From the NCBI RefSeq assembly GCF_003182135.1, contig NZ_QGTL01000002.1:434001-498000 (forward strand): a stretch of 64,000 bases of DNA. The letters are read 5' to 3'. Under the pieces are notes generated by a model. The model was not told where the DNA came from. It saw only the letters and a list, made by a program, of their open reading frames with translations, and did not search any database. This stretch comes from Nocardia neocaledoniensis. GTDB lineage: Bacteria; Actinomycetota; Actinomycetes; Mycobacteriales; Mycobacteriaceae. Position 1 is the stretch's first letter. Every line of letters begins with the position of its first letter. Below, one piece after another: positions 36,837-44,062 of the stretch. The position numbers and the translations under genes were made by a program.

Positions 36837-37916
36837 ATGGCAGGCAATGCAGGCACCGACGCGGTCATCCTCGTCGGCGGACAGGGCACGCGGCTGCGTC
36901 CGCTCACCCTCTCGGCGCCCAAGCCGATGCTGCCGACGGCAGGACTGCCGTTCCTGACCCACCTGCTGGCCCGCATCGCCGAGGCCGGGATCACACACGT
37001 GGTGCTCGGCACCTCGTTCAAGGCCGAGGTGTTCGAGGAGCACTTCGGTGACGGCGCCGACCTCGGTCTCGAGATCGAGTACGTCACCGAGACCGAGCCG
37101 CTGGGCACCGGCGGCGGCATCCGCAACGTGCTGCCCAAGCTGCGCGCGGACAACGTCATGGTGTTCAACGGTGACGTGCTCGGCGGCACCGACCTCGGCG
37201 CGATCCTCGACACCCACGAGTCGACCAATGCCGATGTCACCCTGCACCTGGTCCGGGTGAGCGACCCGCGCGCGTTCGGCTGCGTGCCGACCGACGCCGA
37301 CGGCCGGGTCACCGCGTTCCTGGAGAAGACCCAGGATCCGCCGACCGATCAGATCAACGCGGGCTGCTATGTGTTCCGCCGCGAGTACATCGAGAAGATC
37401 CCCACCGGGCGCCCGGTGTCGGTGGAGCGCGAGGTCTTCCCCGCGCTGCTCGCCGAGGGCGCCCGCGTGCAGGGCCACGTCGACGCCTCCTACTGGCGCG
37501 ACATGGGCACCCCGGAGGACTTCGTGCGCGGCTCGGCCGACCTGGTCCGCGGCATCGCCCCCTCCCCCGCCCTTCCCGGTCAGCGTGGTGAGTCGCTGGT
37601 CCATCCCGGCGCCGGGGTGGCGCCGGGCGCGCTGCTCATCGGCGGCACGGTGGTCGGCCGCGGCGCCGAGATCGGCGCCGGCGCGCGGCTCGACGGCGCG
37701 GTCATCTTCGACGGCGCTGTCGTCGAGGCGGGCGCGACCGTGGAACGTTCCATCGTCGGCTTCGGCGCCAGGATCGGCCCCCGCGCGCTGGTCCGCGACG
37801 GCGTGATCGGCGACGGCGCCAACGTCGGCGCCCGCTGCGAACTCCTGCGCGGCGCCCGCGTGTGGCCGGGCGTCGAAATCCCCGACGGCGGCATCCGCTT
37901 CTCCACCGACGTGTGA
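36837..37916 (+). CDS. Mannose-1-phosphate guanylyltransferase (ManB/ManC-type)
   Basis: A 359-aa nucleotidyltransferase making GDP-mannose (or a related NDP-hexose) from hexose-1-phosphate. The N-terminal pyrophosphorylase signature is ILVGGQGTRLRPLT with KPMLP; FNGDVL is the metal site. The C-terminal third has left-handed beta-helix hexapeptide repeats (LIGGTVVGRGAEIGAGARL, IGDGANVGARC). Length and position after wbbL match mycobacterial Rv3264c, called manB there. ATG 36837 has AGGGGA upstream. A strong hairpin follows within 10 bp. Confidence 0.92.
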   Translation: MAGNAGTDAVILVGGQGTRLRPLTLSAPKPMLPTAGLPFLTHLLARIAEAGITHVVLGTSFKAEVFEEHFGDGADLGLEIEYVTETEPLGTGGGIRNVLPKLRADNVMVFNGDVLGGTDLGAILDTHESTNADVTLHLVRVSDPRAFGCVPTDADGRVTAFLEKTQDPPTDQINAGCYVFRREYIEKIPTGRPVSVEREVFPALLAEGARVQGHVDASYWRDMGTPEDFVRGSADLVRGIAPSPALPGQRGESLVHPGAGVAPGALLIGGTVVGRGAEIGAGARLDGAVIFDGAVVEAGATVERSIVGFGARIGPRALVRDGVIGDGANVGARCELLRGARVWPGVEIPDGGIRFSTDV

Positions 37917-37924
37917 GTCGAGCG

Positions 37925-37962
37925 CCGCGGGGCCCTGCCGGACATCCGGCGGGGCCCCGCGG
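37925..37962. terminator. Bidirectional hairpin between guanylyltransferase and carboxylesterase
   Basis: 17-bp arms 37925-37941 and 37946-37962, perfect except for one G-T pair, with a 4-nt ACAT loop. It lies between convergent stops at 37916 and 37971. Confidence 0.85.
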
Positions 37963-37970
37963 TGTCTCGC

Positions 37971-39548
37971 CTAACTGAAGCCGACGGCGTGGTCGCCCCA
38001 GGCGGTGTGCAGGTCGGCGTCGGGGTTGTCGACGACGTGGTCGATGGTGTCGATGAGCAGGGTGGTGCGGGCCGAGGGGCGGTAGTGCGGCCAGTGCTTG
38101 GAACCGTCGAGGGCGGCGGGGACGCCGTGTTCGGCGAAGGCCAGCCAGCGGCGCTGCATGCGACCCGAGACCGCGAGCGAGGCCTTGCGACCACCGAGCC
38201 AGAAGGTGGGGTCGTGGTTGAGTGTGCCGAAATTGCCGAAGACATACGGCAATTCGGTGGCGTGGCCCGCACCGACCCTGGCCGCCTTCAACATCGGGGT
38301 CGCGTAGTCGAAGCGGTACATCCAGGTCGGTGAGTGCTGGGCGTGGCCCTCGGCGACCCAGGCGGCCGGCATCCGGAAGGCCGCGTCGGTGGACATCGCC
38401 AGCGCGCCACGGGTTTTCATCAGATCCGGATAGGCGGAGGTGATCTCGGCGATCCGTTCCGGCGACATCTCCGGATGCGAGGCGGCGACATCGCGCAGCA
38501 TGGCGTTCACGGCGTCGGGCGTCACCGGCATGATCGGTGAGCGCAGGACCCGGAACAGCGAGGCCTCGTCGCGGTTGGTGCCGATCAGCAGGGGCACCTG
38601 ATGGGATCGGCCCTGCTGGAACCGGTCGATCGGATAGCCGGGCAACAGCTCACCGTCGACCACGGGCGCCGCCGCCAGCCTGCCCGGTTCTTTGATCGGC
38701 ACCTCGTCGAGCAGCACCGCGCCGACCTCGACGAGCTGTGCGATCGGCAGCTCGAGCAACCGCTGCGCCTCCCCCGGCCCCAGCTCGAGCAGTTCGAGAT
38801 AGCGCTGTGCGACGACGGCTGCCCGCTCCTGTCCGAAAACCGTGGTGGCGGGCGGACTCTGGGCGATCGCCTTGTGGAACAGCCCCTTCGCGGCGGGTGA
38901 GGTGAGCAGTGCCGTGACGCAGCCGGCGCCCGAGGATTCGCCGAAGACAGTGACGTTGCCGGGATCGCCGCCGAACGCGGCGATGTTGTCGCGCACCCAG
39001 GCCAGCGCGGCCAGCTGGTCGTGCAGGCCGAGATTGGCGGCGAACTCGTCCCCGAAGGAGGACAGGTCGAGGAAGCCGAGCACGCCGAGCCGGTAGTTCA
39101 CCGAGACGACCACCACGTCGCCCGCCTCGGCCAGCTTGCGGCCGTCGTAGATGCTCTGCGCGGCCGTGCCGAGACAGTAGGCGCCGCCGTGCAGCCACAC
39201 CATCACCGGTCGCGGCTCGTCGTCGCCGGGCTCCGGCCGCGGGGACCAGACGTTGACCCACAGGCAGTCCTCACCCATGGCCAGATCGGAGTCGACCGGC
39301 ACCATCGCGCCCATCGCCTGCGGCGCGATGTCGCCGAAGACGGCGCAGTCACGCACGCCCTCCCACGGCCGCGGGGGCTTCGGCAGGGCGAAACGCGCTG
39401 GTCCTTCGGGTGCGGCGGCGTAGGGGACGCTGCGCCAGACGGCGACCGGCCCGTCCCAGATTCCGCTGACCATTCCGTACTCCGTGCGCGCCAGCGGCTC
39501 GGCCTCGTGTGTCCGCAGGTCGGGGTCGAGATCGGACTGAATGCTCAT
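37971..39548 (-). CDS. Type B carboxylesterase
   Basis: A 525-aa alpha/beta hydrolase of the carboxylesterase/para-nitrobenzyl esterase family. The oxyanion hole is VWLHGGAY, EDCLWVNVWSP is the family's N-terminal signature, the nucleophile elbow is FGESSGAG (Ser near residue 203), and the acid/His partners are probably in TNRDEASLF and GAGHATELPYVFG. There is no signal peptide, so it is cytoplasmic. ATG 39548 has a perfect AAGGAGG site. Natural substrate unknown; many such enzymes act on aryl or short-chain esters. Confidence 0.93.
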   Translation of the reverse strand: MSIQSDLDPDLRTHEAEPLARTEYGMVSGIWDGPVAVWRSVPYAAAPEGPARFALPKPPRPWEGVRDCAVFGDIAPQAMGAMVPVDSDLAMGEDCLWVNVWSPRPEPGDDEPRPVMVWLHGGAYCLGTAAQSIYDGRKLAEAGDVVVVSVNYRLGVLGFLDLSSFGDEFAANLGLHDQLAALAWVRDNIAAFGGDPGNVTVFGESSGAGCVTALLTSPAAKGLFHKAIAQSPPATTVFGQERAAVVAQRYLELLELGPGEAQRLLELPIAQLVEVGAVLLDEVPIKEPGRLAAAPVVDGELLPGYPIDRFQQGRSHQVPLLIGTNRDEASLFRVLRSPIMPVTPDAVNAMLRDVAASHPEMSPERIAEITSAYPDLMKTRGALAMSTDAAFRMPAAWVAEGHAQHSPTWMYRFDYATPMLKAARVGAGHATELPYVFGNFGTLNHDPTFWLGGRKASLAVSGRMQRRWLAFAEHGVPAALDGSKHWPHYRPSARTTLLIDTIDHVVDNPDADLHTAWGDHAVGFS

Positions 39549-39748
39549 CGCACACCTCCTTGCCGGCGCGACCCCACGGGTGCCTGTGTATTTGCTCCCG
39601 CAGGCCGCAGCACCTGGTGACTCACTTCGAGGGTACGTCGACCCGCGCCGGAGGGCCTCCCAACGCACCATTCCCGCAGGTAACAGTTAGCTGGAAATGC
39701 GCTGATATCGCCGTGTCGCAGCTCGCCCCGTCTGCCTACACTGTGCCG

Positions 39749-39970
39749 ATGCCGAACTACAGCTTCCGGTGTCGCTCCTGCGGCGACACGTTCGACGTGA
39801 ACCGCCCGATGGCGCAGGCCTCGGACCCGGCCGCCTGCCCCGCGGGCCACGACGACACCGTCAAACTGCTGACCACCTTCGCGACCACCGGCCGCGGCGC
39901 CGCCCCGGCCCCGGTCGCGGCGCCCCGCCCCGCAGGCGGTGGCTGCTGCGGAGGCGGCGGCTGCTGCTGA
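39749..39970 (+). CDS. FmdB-family zinc-ribbon protein
   Basis: A 73-aa protein. The N-terminus PNYSFRCRSCGDTFDV is the FmdB/CxxC zinc-ribbon signature, and a second C/H pair (ACPAGHDD) completes the finger. The tail ends with GGGCCGGGGCC, two adjacent Cys pairs in a Gly-rich context that could bind metal or form disulfides. FmdB-like proteins are loosely tied to regulation of amidase/formamidase genes, but here there is no such neighbour and the role is unknown. It converges on the SelT-like gene with 15 bp between stops. Confidence 0.85.
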   Translation: MPNYSFRCRSCGDTFDVNRPMAQASDPAACPAGHDDTVKLLTTFATTGRGAAPAPVAAPRPAGGGCCGGGGCC

Positions 39971-39985
39971 TCCGCGCGGGAGCGC

Positions 39986-40261
39986 TCAGTCGCGGCGGTC
40001 GGAATGGCCGAGGTCGCGGTCGGGGTCGATGCGGTCGCGCACGCGCTGTTTGAGGCTCGCGATGTCGGGAAAGCCGCCGTCGGCCTTGCGTTCCCACAGC
40101 TGCTCGTCGTCGAGGGTGATGCGGAAGACGCCGCCCTGGCCGGGAACCAGCGCCACCTCGTCGAGGTCGGTGGCGAAGGTGGTGAGCAGTTCCTGCGCCA
40201 TCCAGCCGGCGCGCAGGAGCCAGCGGCACTGGGTGCAGTACTCGATCGCGATCCGGGGCAC
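39986..40261 (-). CDS. SelT/SelW/SelH (Rdx) family protein
   Basis: A 91-aa thioredoxin-fold protein with an N-terminal CxxC-type redox motif YCTQCRW, then LLTTFATDLDEVALVPG and GGVFRITLDDEQLW, the usual shape of bacterial Rdx proteins. Substrate and partner are unknown; a thiol-redox role is expected from the family. The start is GTG 40261. It follows the YchJ-like gene by 12 bp on the same strand, so the two are probably cotranscribed. Confidence 0.9.
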   Translation of the reverse strand: MPRIAIEYCTQCRWLLRAGWMAQELLTTFATDLDEVALVPGQGGVFRITLDDEQLWERKADGGFPDIASLKQRVRDRIDPDRDLGHSDRRD

Positions 40262-40273
40262 CGGGTCAGTCTG

Positions 40274-40663
40274 TCAGGCTTGGAAGGTGCCGTCGAGATA
40301 CACCCACGCGCCGTCGACCCGCACGAACGTGCTCAGCTCGTGCATCGCGTCGCGGACGCCGTCGAGCTTGTAGTGGGCGATGAACTCGACGGTGCCGTTG
40401 TCGTCGAACGGGCCGCCGCGCTGGGTGCCGACGATCTCCAGGAACAGCCACCGCTGCGCCGGATCGAGTTCGAGCTCGGCGGGGCGGGTGTTCGGGTGCC
40501 AGGAACGCAGGAGGTAGCCGACGTCGCCGACGACGTAGGCGGTGTAGCGCGAACGCATCAGGGCCTCGGCGGTCGGCGCCGGTGTGGCGCCCGCCAGGAT
40601 CGGGCCGCAGCAGGCGTCGAACGGTTCGCCGCGCCGGCACGGACATGGTTTCGCTTCACCCAT
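40274..40663 (-). CDS. YchJ/UPF0225 family protein (SEC-C motif)
   Basis: A 129-aa protein with an N-terminal SEC-C-type metal motif CPCRRGEPFDACCGP and the YchJ domain (TAEALMRSRYTAYVVGDVGYLLRSWHP, then FIAHYK). SEC-C motifs bind Zn and are common in adaptor proteins; the YchJ domain itself has an NTF2-like fold and an unknown role. ATG 40663 is preferred, as the alternative three codons upstream (40672) adds only MGR. It is next to the Rdx protein on the same strand. Confidence 0.88.
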   Translation of the reverse strand: MGEAKPCPCRRGEPFDACCGPILAGATPAPTAEALMRSRYTAYVVGDVGYLLRSWHPNTRPAELELDPAQRWLFLEIVGTQRGGPFDDNGTVEFIAHYKLDGVRDAMHELSTFVRVDGAWVYLDGTFQA

Positions 40664-40706
40664 GCGGCCCATCCTGCCCGGTCGGCCGGTGGGAGCCGGC
40701 GGGTGG

Positions 40707-41132
40707 TCAGGCGAAGGGCTGGTGGGCCAGCGGGACCAGCTCGAGCGCCCGTGCCAGCTCCGCGGTCTGGTCCCGCCAGCGCCGCAGGTCGGTCACGCTC
40801 GGGGCCATCTCGTAGTCGAGGTGGTGCGCGGCCCGCGACAGCGCCGCCCACACCGCGCCCACCTGCCCCGCGGTCTCCGGCCCCGCGTACACGCGCAAGG
40901 CCAGCAGTTGGGCGCGCATCGGACAGCGCATGAGTTCGGGCGCGATCTGCGCCCACAGCTCGTCGACGGCCTGTTCCAGCGCCAGGCGCAGGATCCACGC
41001 GACCGCTCGCGACCACACCCCACCCGCGTCCGAGACGGAACCGGACAGCAGATGCTCGGCCGCCTCGAGCCGCTCGGCGACCGAGGGGCGGGGGGTGTAT
41101 CGCGGGCCGCGACGGCGGGTGCGCCGATTCAC
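40707..41132 (-). CDS. Small helical partner of the SMC-like ATPase
   Basis: A 141-aa, mostly helical, basic-N-terminus protein with no recognised family. The GTG at 41132 overlaps the ATPase stop by four bases (GTGA), so it is translated right after it and probably works with it. The region RAVAWILRLALEQAVDELW and LSRAAHHLDYEMAPS recalls HEPN-like helical bundles, but the canonical R-x4-6-H motif is not clearly met, so nuclease activity is only a possibility. It ends 44 bp before the YchJ gene. Confidence 0.7.
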   Translation of the reverse strand: MNRRTRRRGPRYTPRPSVAERLEAAEHLLSGSVSDAGGVWSRAVAWILRLALEQAVDELWAQIAPELMRCPMRAQLLALRVYAGPETAGQVGAVWAALSRAAHHLDYEMAPSVTDLRRWRDQTAELARALELVPLAHQPFA

Positions 41133-43639
41133 GAGCGCACCGCGGCGGGTTCGTGCGCCCGCAACCAGGCGATGAATCGTTCGGTGTCGCTGATCAATTC
41201 GCGCATCGGACGGTCGATCGGGACGTGCGCGCCCGCGGTGGCGTCGCGCAGCACACCGACCAGCCAGCGGCCACCGACGGCGCTGAGATGCTTGTTGAGG
41301 TCGTCGACGCGGGCGCCGGTACCCATGAGCGCGAGGGTGAGCATGGCGCGCGTGGTGTGGGCCTTGCGCACCCGTCGTTCCACTTCGGCGTGGTCGAGGC
41401 CGGTGGCGAGCAGTTCGTGGCGGGCCTTGGCCAGCCCGGCGGCCTCGATCGCGGAGCGGCAGCAGGTGGCGACGAGTTCGTCGGCGATGGCGGGCGGCAG
41501 CTGCGGAGTGCGCAGCAGGGACCGCGCGTCGTCGAGATAGCGACGGACCGGGTCACCGGTCACCCGCACCTCGACGACGGAACGTTCGCGGCGCTGGACC
41601 TCGAGCACGGTGGCGTCGAGCTGCATCCGCCGCACCGCCTCGGCCAGGCGCTCGTCGTGGGTGAACACCACCACCTGCCGGGTGATCGCCACCTCGGCCA
41701 GCACCCTGGCCAGCCCGTCCACCTTCGCCGGATCCATGGCCTGCACCGGGTCGTCGATCATGACGAAGCGGAAGGGGCTGTGCGCCATGGTTGCTCGCGG
41801 CAGGAACAGCGACAGCCCGAGCGCGTGCAGCTCGCCCTGGCTCATCACGCCGAGCGCGGCGCCGTCGACCTCGTCGACCGTGACGTCGAGCAGCACCCGT
41901 CGCGCCGTGCCCGCGCTGCCCTGCAGCCGGATCGCGCCGAGTTCCACATTGCTCTGCTGGCGCAGCGTGCTCCACACCCAGCGGGCGGTGCTCTCCAACG
42001 GGCGCATCCGCTCGCCCCGGATGGTCGCCGTCGCGGACTTGAGCCAGTCGGCGGCCTTCTTCACGACCCGCAGTTCGCCCGCGTCGGCGGACACGGTTCG
42101 CGCCGGGCGCAGCCAGTCGAGAATGCGCGGGACCAGCGGCGACCACACCGCGTCGAGCCGCTCGAGTTCGGCGCCGGTCTCGCGGTGCAGGGCGGCGAGC
42201 TCCGCCGCGAGTTCGGCGTGTGTCGCGCGGATCCGTTTCGGCAGGTCCTCGTCGAAGTCGGTTTCGCGCAGCGCTTCCCACGCCGTCCAGCAGCGTCGGA
42301 CGCTCGCGAGCCGAGCGCTGAGCACGCATGTCGCGTCACCGCCGACGACCGGAGTACCGCCGGCCTCGTGCCCTTCGCCGGCTTCCACGGCATCGCGGGC
42401 GACAGTTCCCTCGGGCAGCGGTGGAGTCAGCTCGGCCGGTACCCGGGAGAACAACGCCCGGACGCCGGCCAGCGCGGACTCGAACTCGGCGCGGGCCGCA
42501 CGCAAGGCGGCGAGATGGGCGCCGCGCTCGGCGATCTCGGCATCGGCGGCGGTGAGCCAGGCCTCGTCGAGGTCGCCGCGGCCGCAGACCGGGCAGGGAC
42601 AGGCGCCCGCGAGAGCCGCGTGTTCGCGTGCGCGCATGAGCAATTCGAGGACACGCAGGTCGGACTCGGCGTCGGTGGTGGCGTGTCGTGAGAGTTCCGC
42701 CGAGGCGTCGGCGAGCCGATCCACCGCCGCCTCGACCTCGGCGGCGCCGGGGAGGGCCAGGCGCAGGATCGCGCGGAGTCCCTCGGGCCCGTCGACGTCC
42801 AGCACCGAACCGGCGACGGCCGCGGCCACCGCGTCGAGGTCGGGGTCGGGCGCACGCAGCAGCTCGGCGACGCGCCGGGCGCGGTCGTCGTCGACCTCGA
42901 CCAGTTCGGCCAGCAACTCGGTCCGCGACTGGCGCGAATCCTTCACGGCCCGTTCGAGTTCCAGCTTGCGCAGACGGATGCGTTCGGCGGCGGCGGCGAG
43001 TTCGTCGAGGCCGAGCAGGCGATGCAGCGCGTCGAACAAATCGCTGGGCTTGCCGTCGACGAGCGCGCCCAGTTCGCTATAGGACAGGAACGGGCGGTAC
43101 AGATCCAGCCGCTGACGGCTGCTGCGCGGGTCCACCGGGGTCGACGGCGCGGCGCCGCGCCGCTCGGTCCACTGCGCGTCGGTGAGGTCGCCGCCCGGCG
43201 CCCAGTGCGCGGCGACGGTGAGCTCGGTGTCCGCGCCCGCGGTGAGCAGGTCGACCTCGATCCGGGCGAGGTCGGGTTCGTGCAGGTTGCGCCATCCTTC
43301 CCGCCACGCGGTGGACCGGCCGTCCCAGCGCCGGTTGCCGCCGGTCAGGGCGAATTCCGCCGCCTCGGCGAAGCTCGACTTGCCGCTGCCGTTCCGGCCG
43401 ACGACCAGGGTGAGCCCGGGCCCCGGGTTCAGCCGCAGCGTCGCCGTGGGTCCGATACCGCGGAAGCCGTGCACGGAGATGGCGCGCAGGAAGACGCCGG
43501 TGTCACCGGTGTCCGGTTCGGCCCTGTCGTCGTCGGCCTCGGCGAGCGCGGCCATCACACACTCGGCGACCTGCGCGTCCACGGCCGGATCGGCCGCGAG
43601 CTCGCGCGCGACCACCTCGGCGATCCGATCCGAGCACAC
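41129..43639 (-). CDS. SMC/Rad50-like AAA ATPase with zinc-hook-like CPVC
   Basis: An 836-aa ATPase of the SMC/RecN/SbcC class. Walker A is VVGRNGSGKSSF (about residues 80-91); the middle is two long Leu/Ala/Arg-rich coiled-coil arms with a CPCPVCGRGD turn near residue 347, like a zinc hook. The ABC signature is SQGELHALGLSLFL, and Walker B is FVMIDDPVQAMD (near 623), followed by a His-loop FTHDERL. The last ~150 residues are a separate helical domain. Proteins like this act in DNA repair, chromosome handling, or anti-phage nucleases. GTG 43639 is used. Coupled to the 141-aa gene downstream. Confidence 0.8.
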   Translation of the reverse strand: MCSDRIAEVVARELAADPAVDAQVAECVMAALAEADDDRAEPDTGDTGVFLRAISVHGFRGIGPTATLRLNPGPGLTLVVGRNGSGKSSFAEAAEFALTGGNRRWDGRSTAWREGWRNLHEPDLARIEVDLLTAGADTELTVAAHWAPGGDLTDAQWTERRGAAPSTPVDPRSSRQRLDLYRPFLSYSELGALVDGKPSDLFDALHRLLGLDELAAAAERIRLRKLELERAVKDSRQSRTELLAELVEVDDDRARRVAELLRAPDPDLDAVAAAVAGSVLDVDGPEGLRAILRLALPGAAEVEAAVDRLADASAELSRHATTDAESDLRVLELLMRAREHAALAGACPCPVCGRGDLDEAWLTAADAEIAERGAHLAALRAARAEFESALAGVRALFSRVPAELTPPLPEGTVARDAVEAGEGHEAGGTPVVGGDATCVLSARLASVRRCWTAWEALRETDFDEDLPKRIRATHAELAAELAALHRETGAELERLDAVWSPLVPRILDWLRPARTVSADAGELRVVKKAADWLKSATATIRGERMRPLESTARWVWSTLRQQSNVELGAIRLQGSAGTARRVLLDVTVDEVDGAALGVMSQGELHALGLSLFLPRATMAHSPFRFVMIDDPVQAMDPAKVDGLARVLAEVAITRQVVVFTHDERLAEAVRRMQLDATVLEVQRRERSVVEVRVTGDPVRRYLDDARSLLRTPQLPPAIADELVATCCRSAIEAAGLAKARHELLATGLDHAEVERRVRKAHTTRAMLTLALMGTGARVDDLNKHLSAVGGRWLVGVLRDATAGAHVPIDRPMRELISDTERFIAWLRAHEPAAVRS

Positions 43640-44062
43640 CCTGCGACATCCCCCTTCGCGCCCGTGCGCACCACGGCGGCCGCTGTACGGCCGGCCAGAT
43701 CCTCGCGGGAAACGCTACCCGATCGCGGTGCGTTCGCCCAGGGGATGCGCAGTGCCCCAGCGAATCTGCCCGCGGGAGTGGAATGGCCATCGTTGAGCCG
43801 CGGCGGGCCCATCGATGTCCACCCCTCGTCCACCCCGGCGGGCAGCTCGATGAGGTGTTCACACCCGCGATACGCTCCGTTGAGCGGCGTGGGCGGTCCG
43901 GGCGAGCCGAACAGGTCAGAATGCCAGACTTTGCCGCAGGCAGCAAGAGGGAAAACGTGAATCCGCCACAGCACCAGCGTTTTCCAGGTGGTTCACCGAC
44001 GTGAGCGGCAGTTGTCGGTGCGCTGCGGTAGATATTGCGGCGACACAGAACGGGGGAAGGCG
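43640..44062. promoter_or_regulatory. Divergent intergenic region upstream of SWIM operon
   Basis: This 423-bp stretch separates the ATPase pair from the SWIM-VWA array and holds no convincing gene; an open frame on the minus strand (43555-43974) overlaps the ATPase start and looks spurious. A perfect inverted repeat GGAAAACG (43950-43957) and CGTTTTCC (43978-43985), 20 bases apart, lies about 80 bp before the SWIM gene and could be an operator. GGGGGAAGG precedes ATG 44063. Confidence 0.45.

Noticed and set aside
43555..43974. Open frame upstream of the SMC-like ATPase
   Set aside because: It overlaps the ATPase start, has no family resemblance and no ribosome-binding site.
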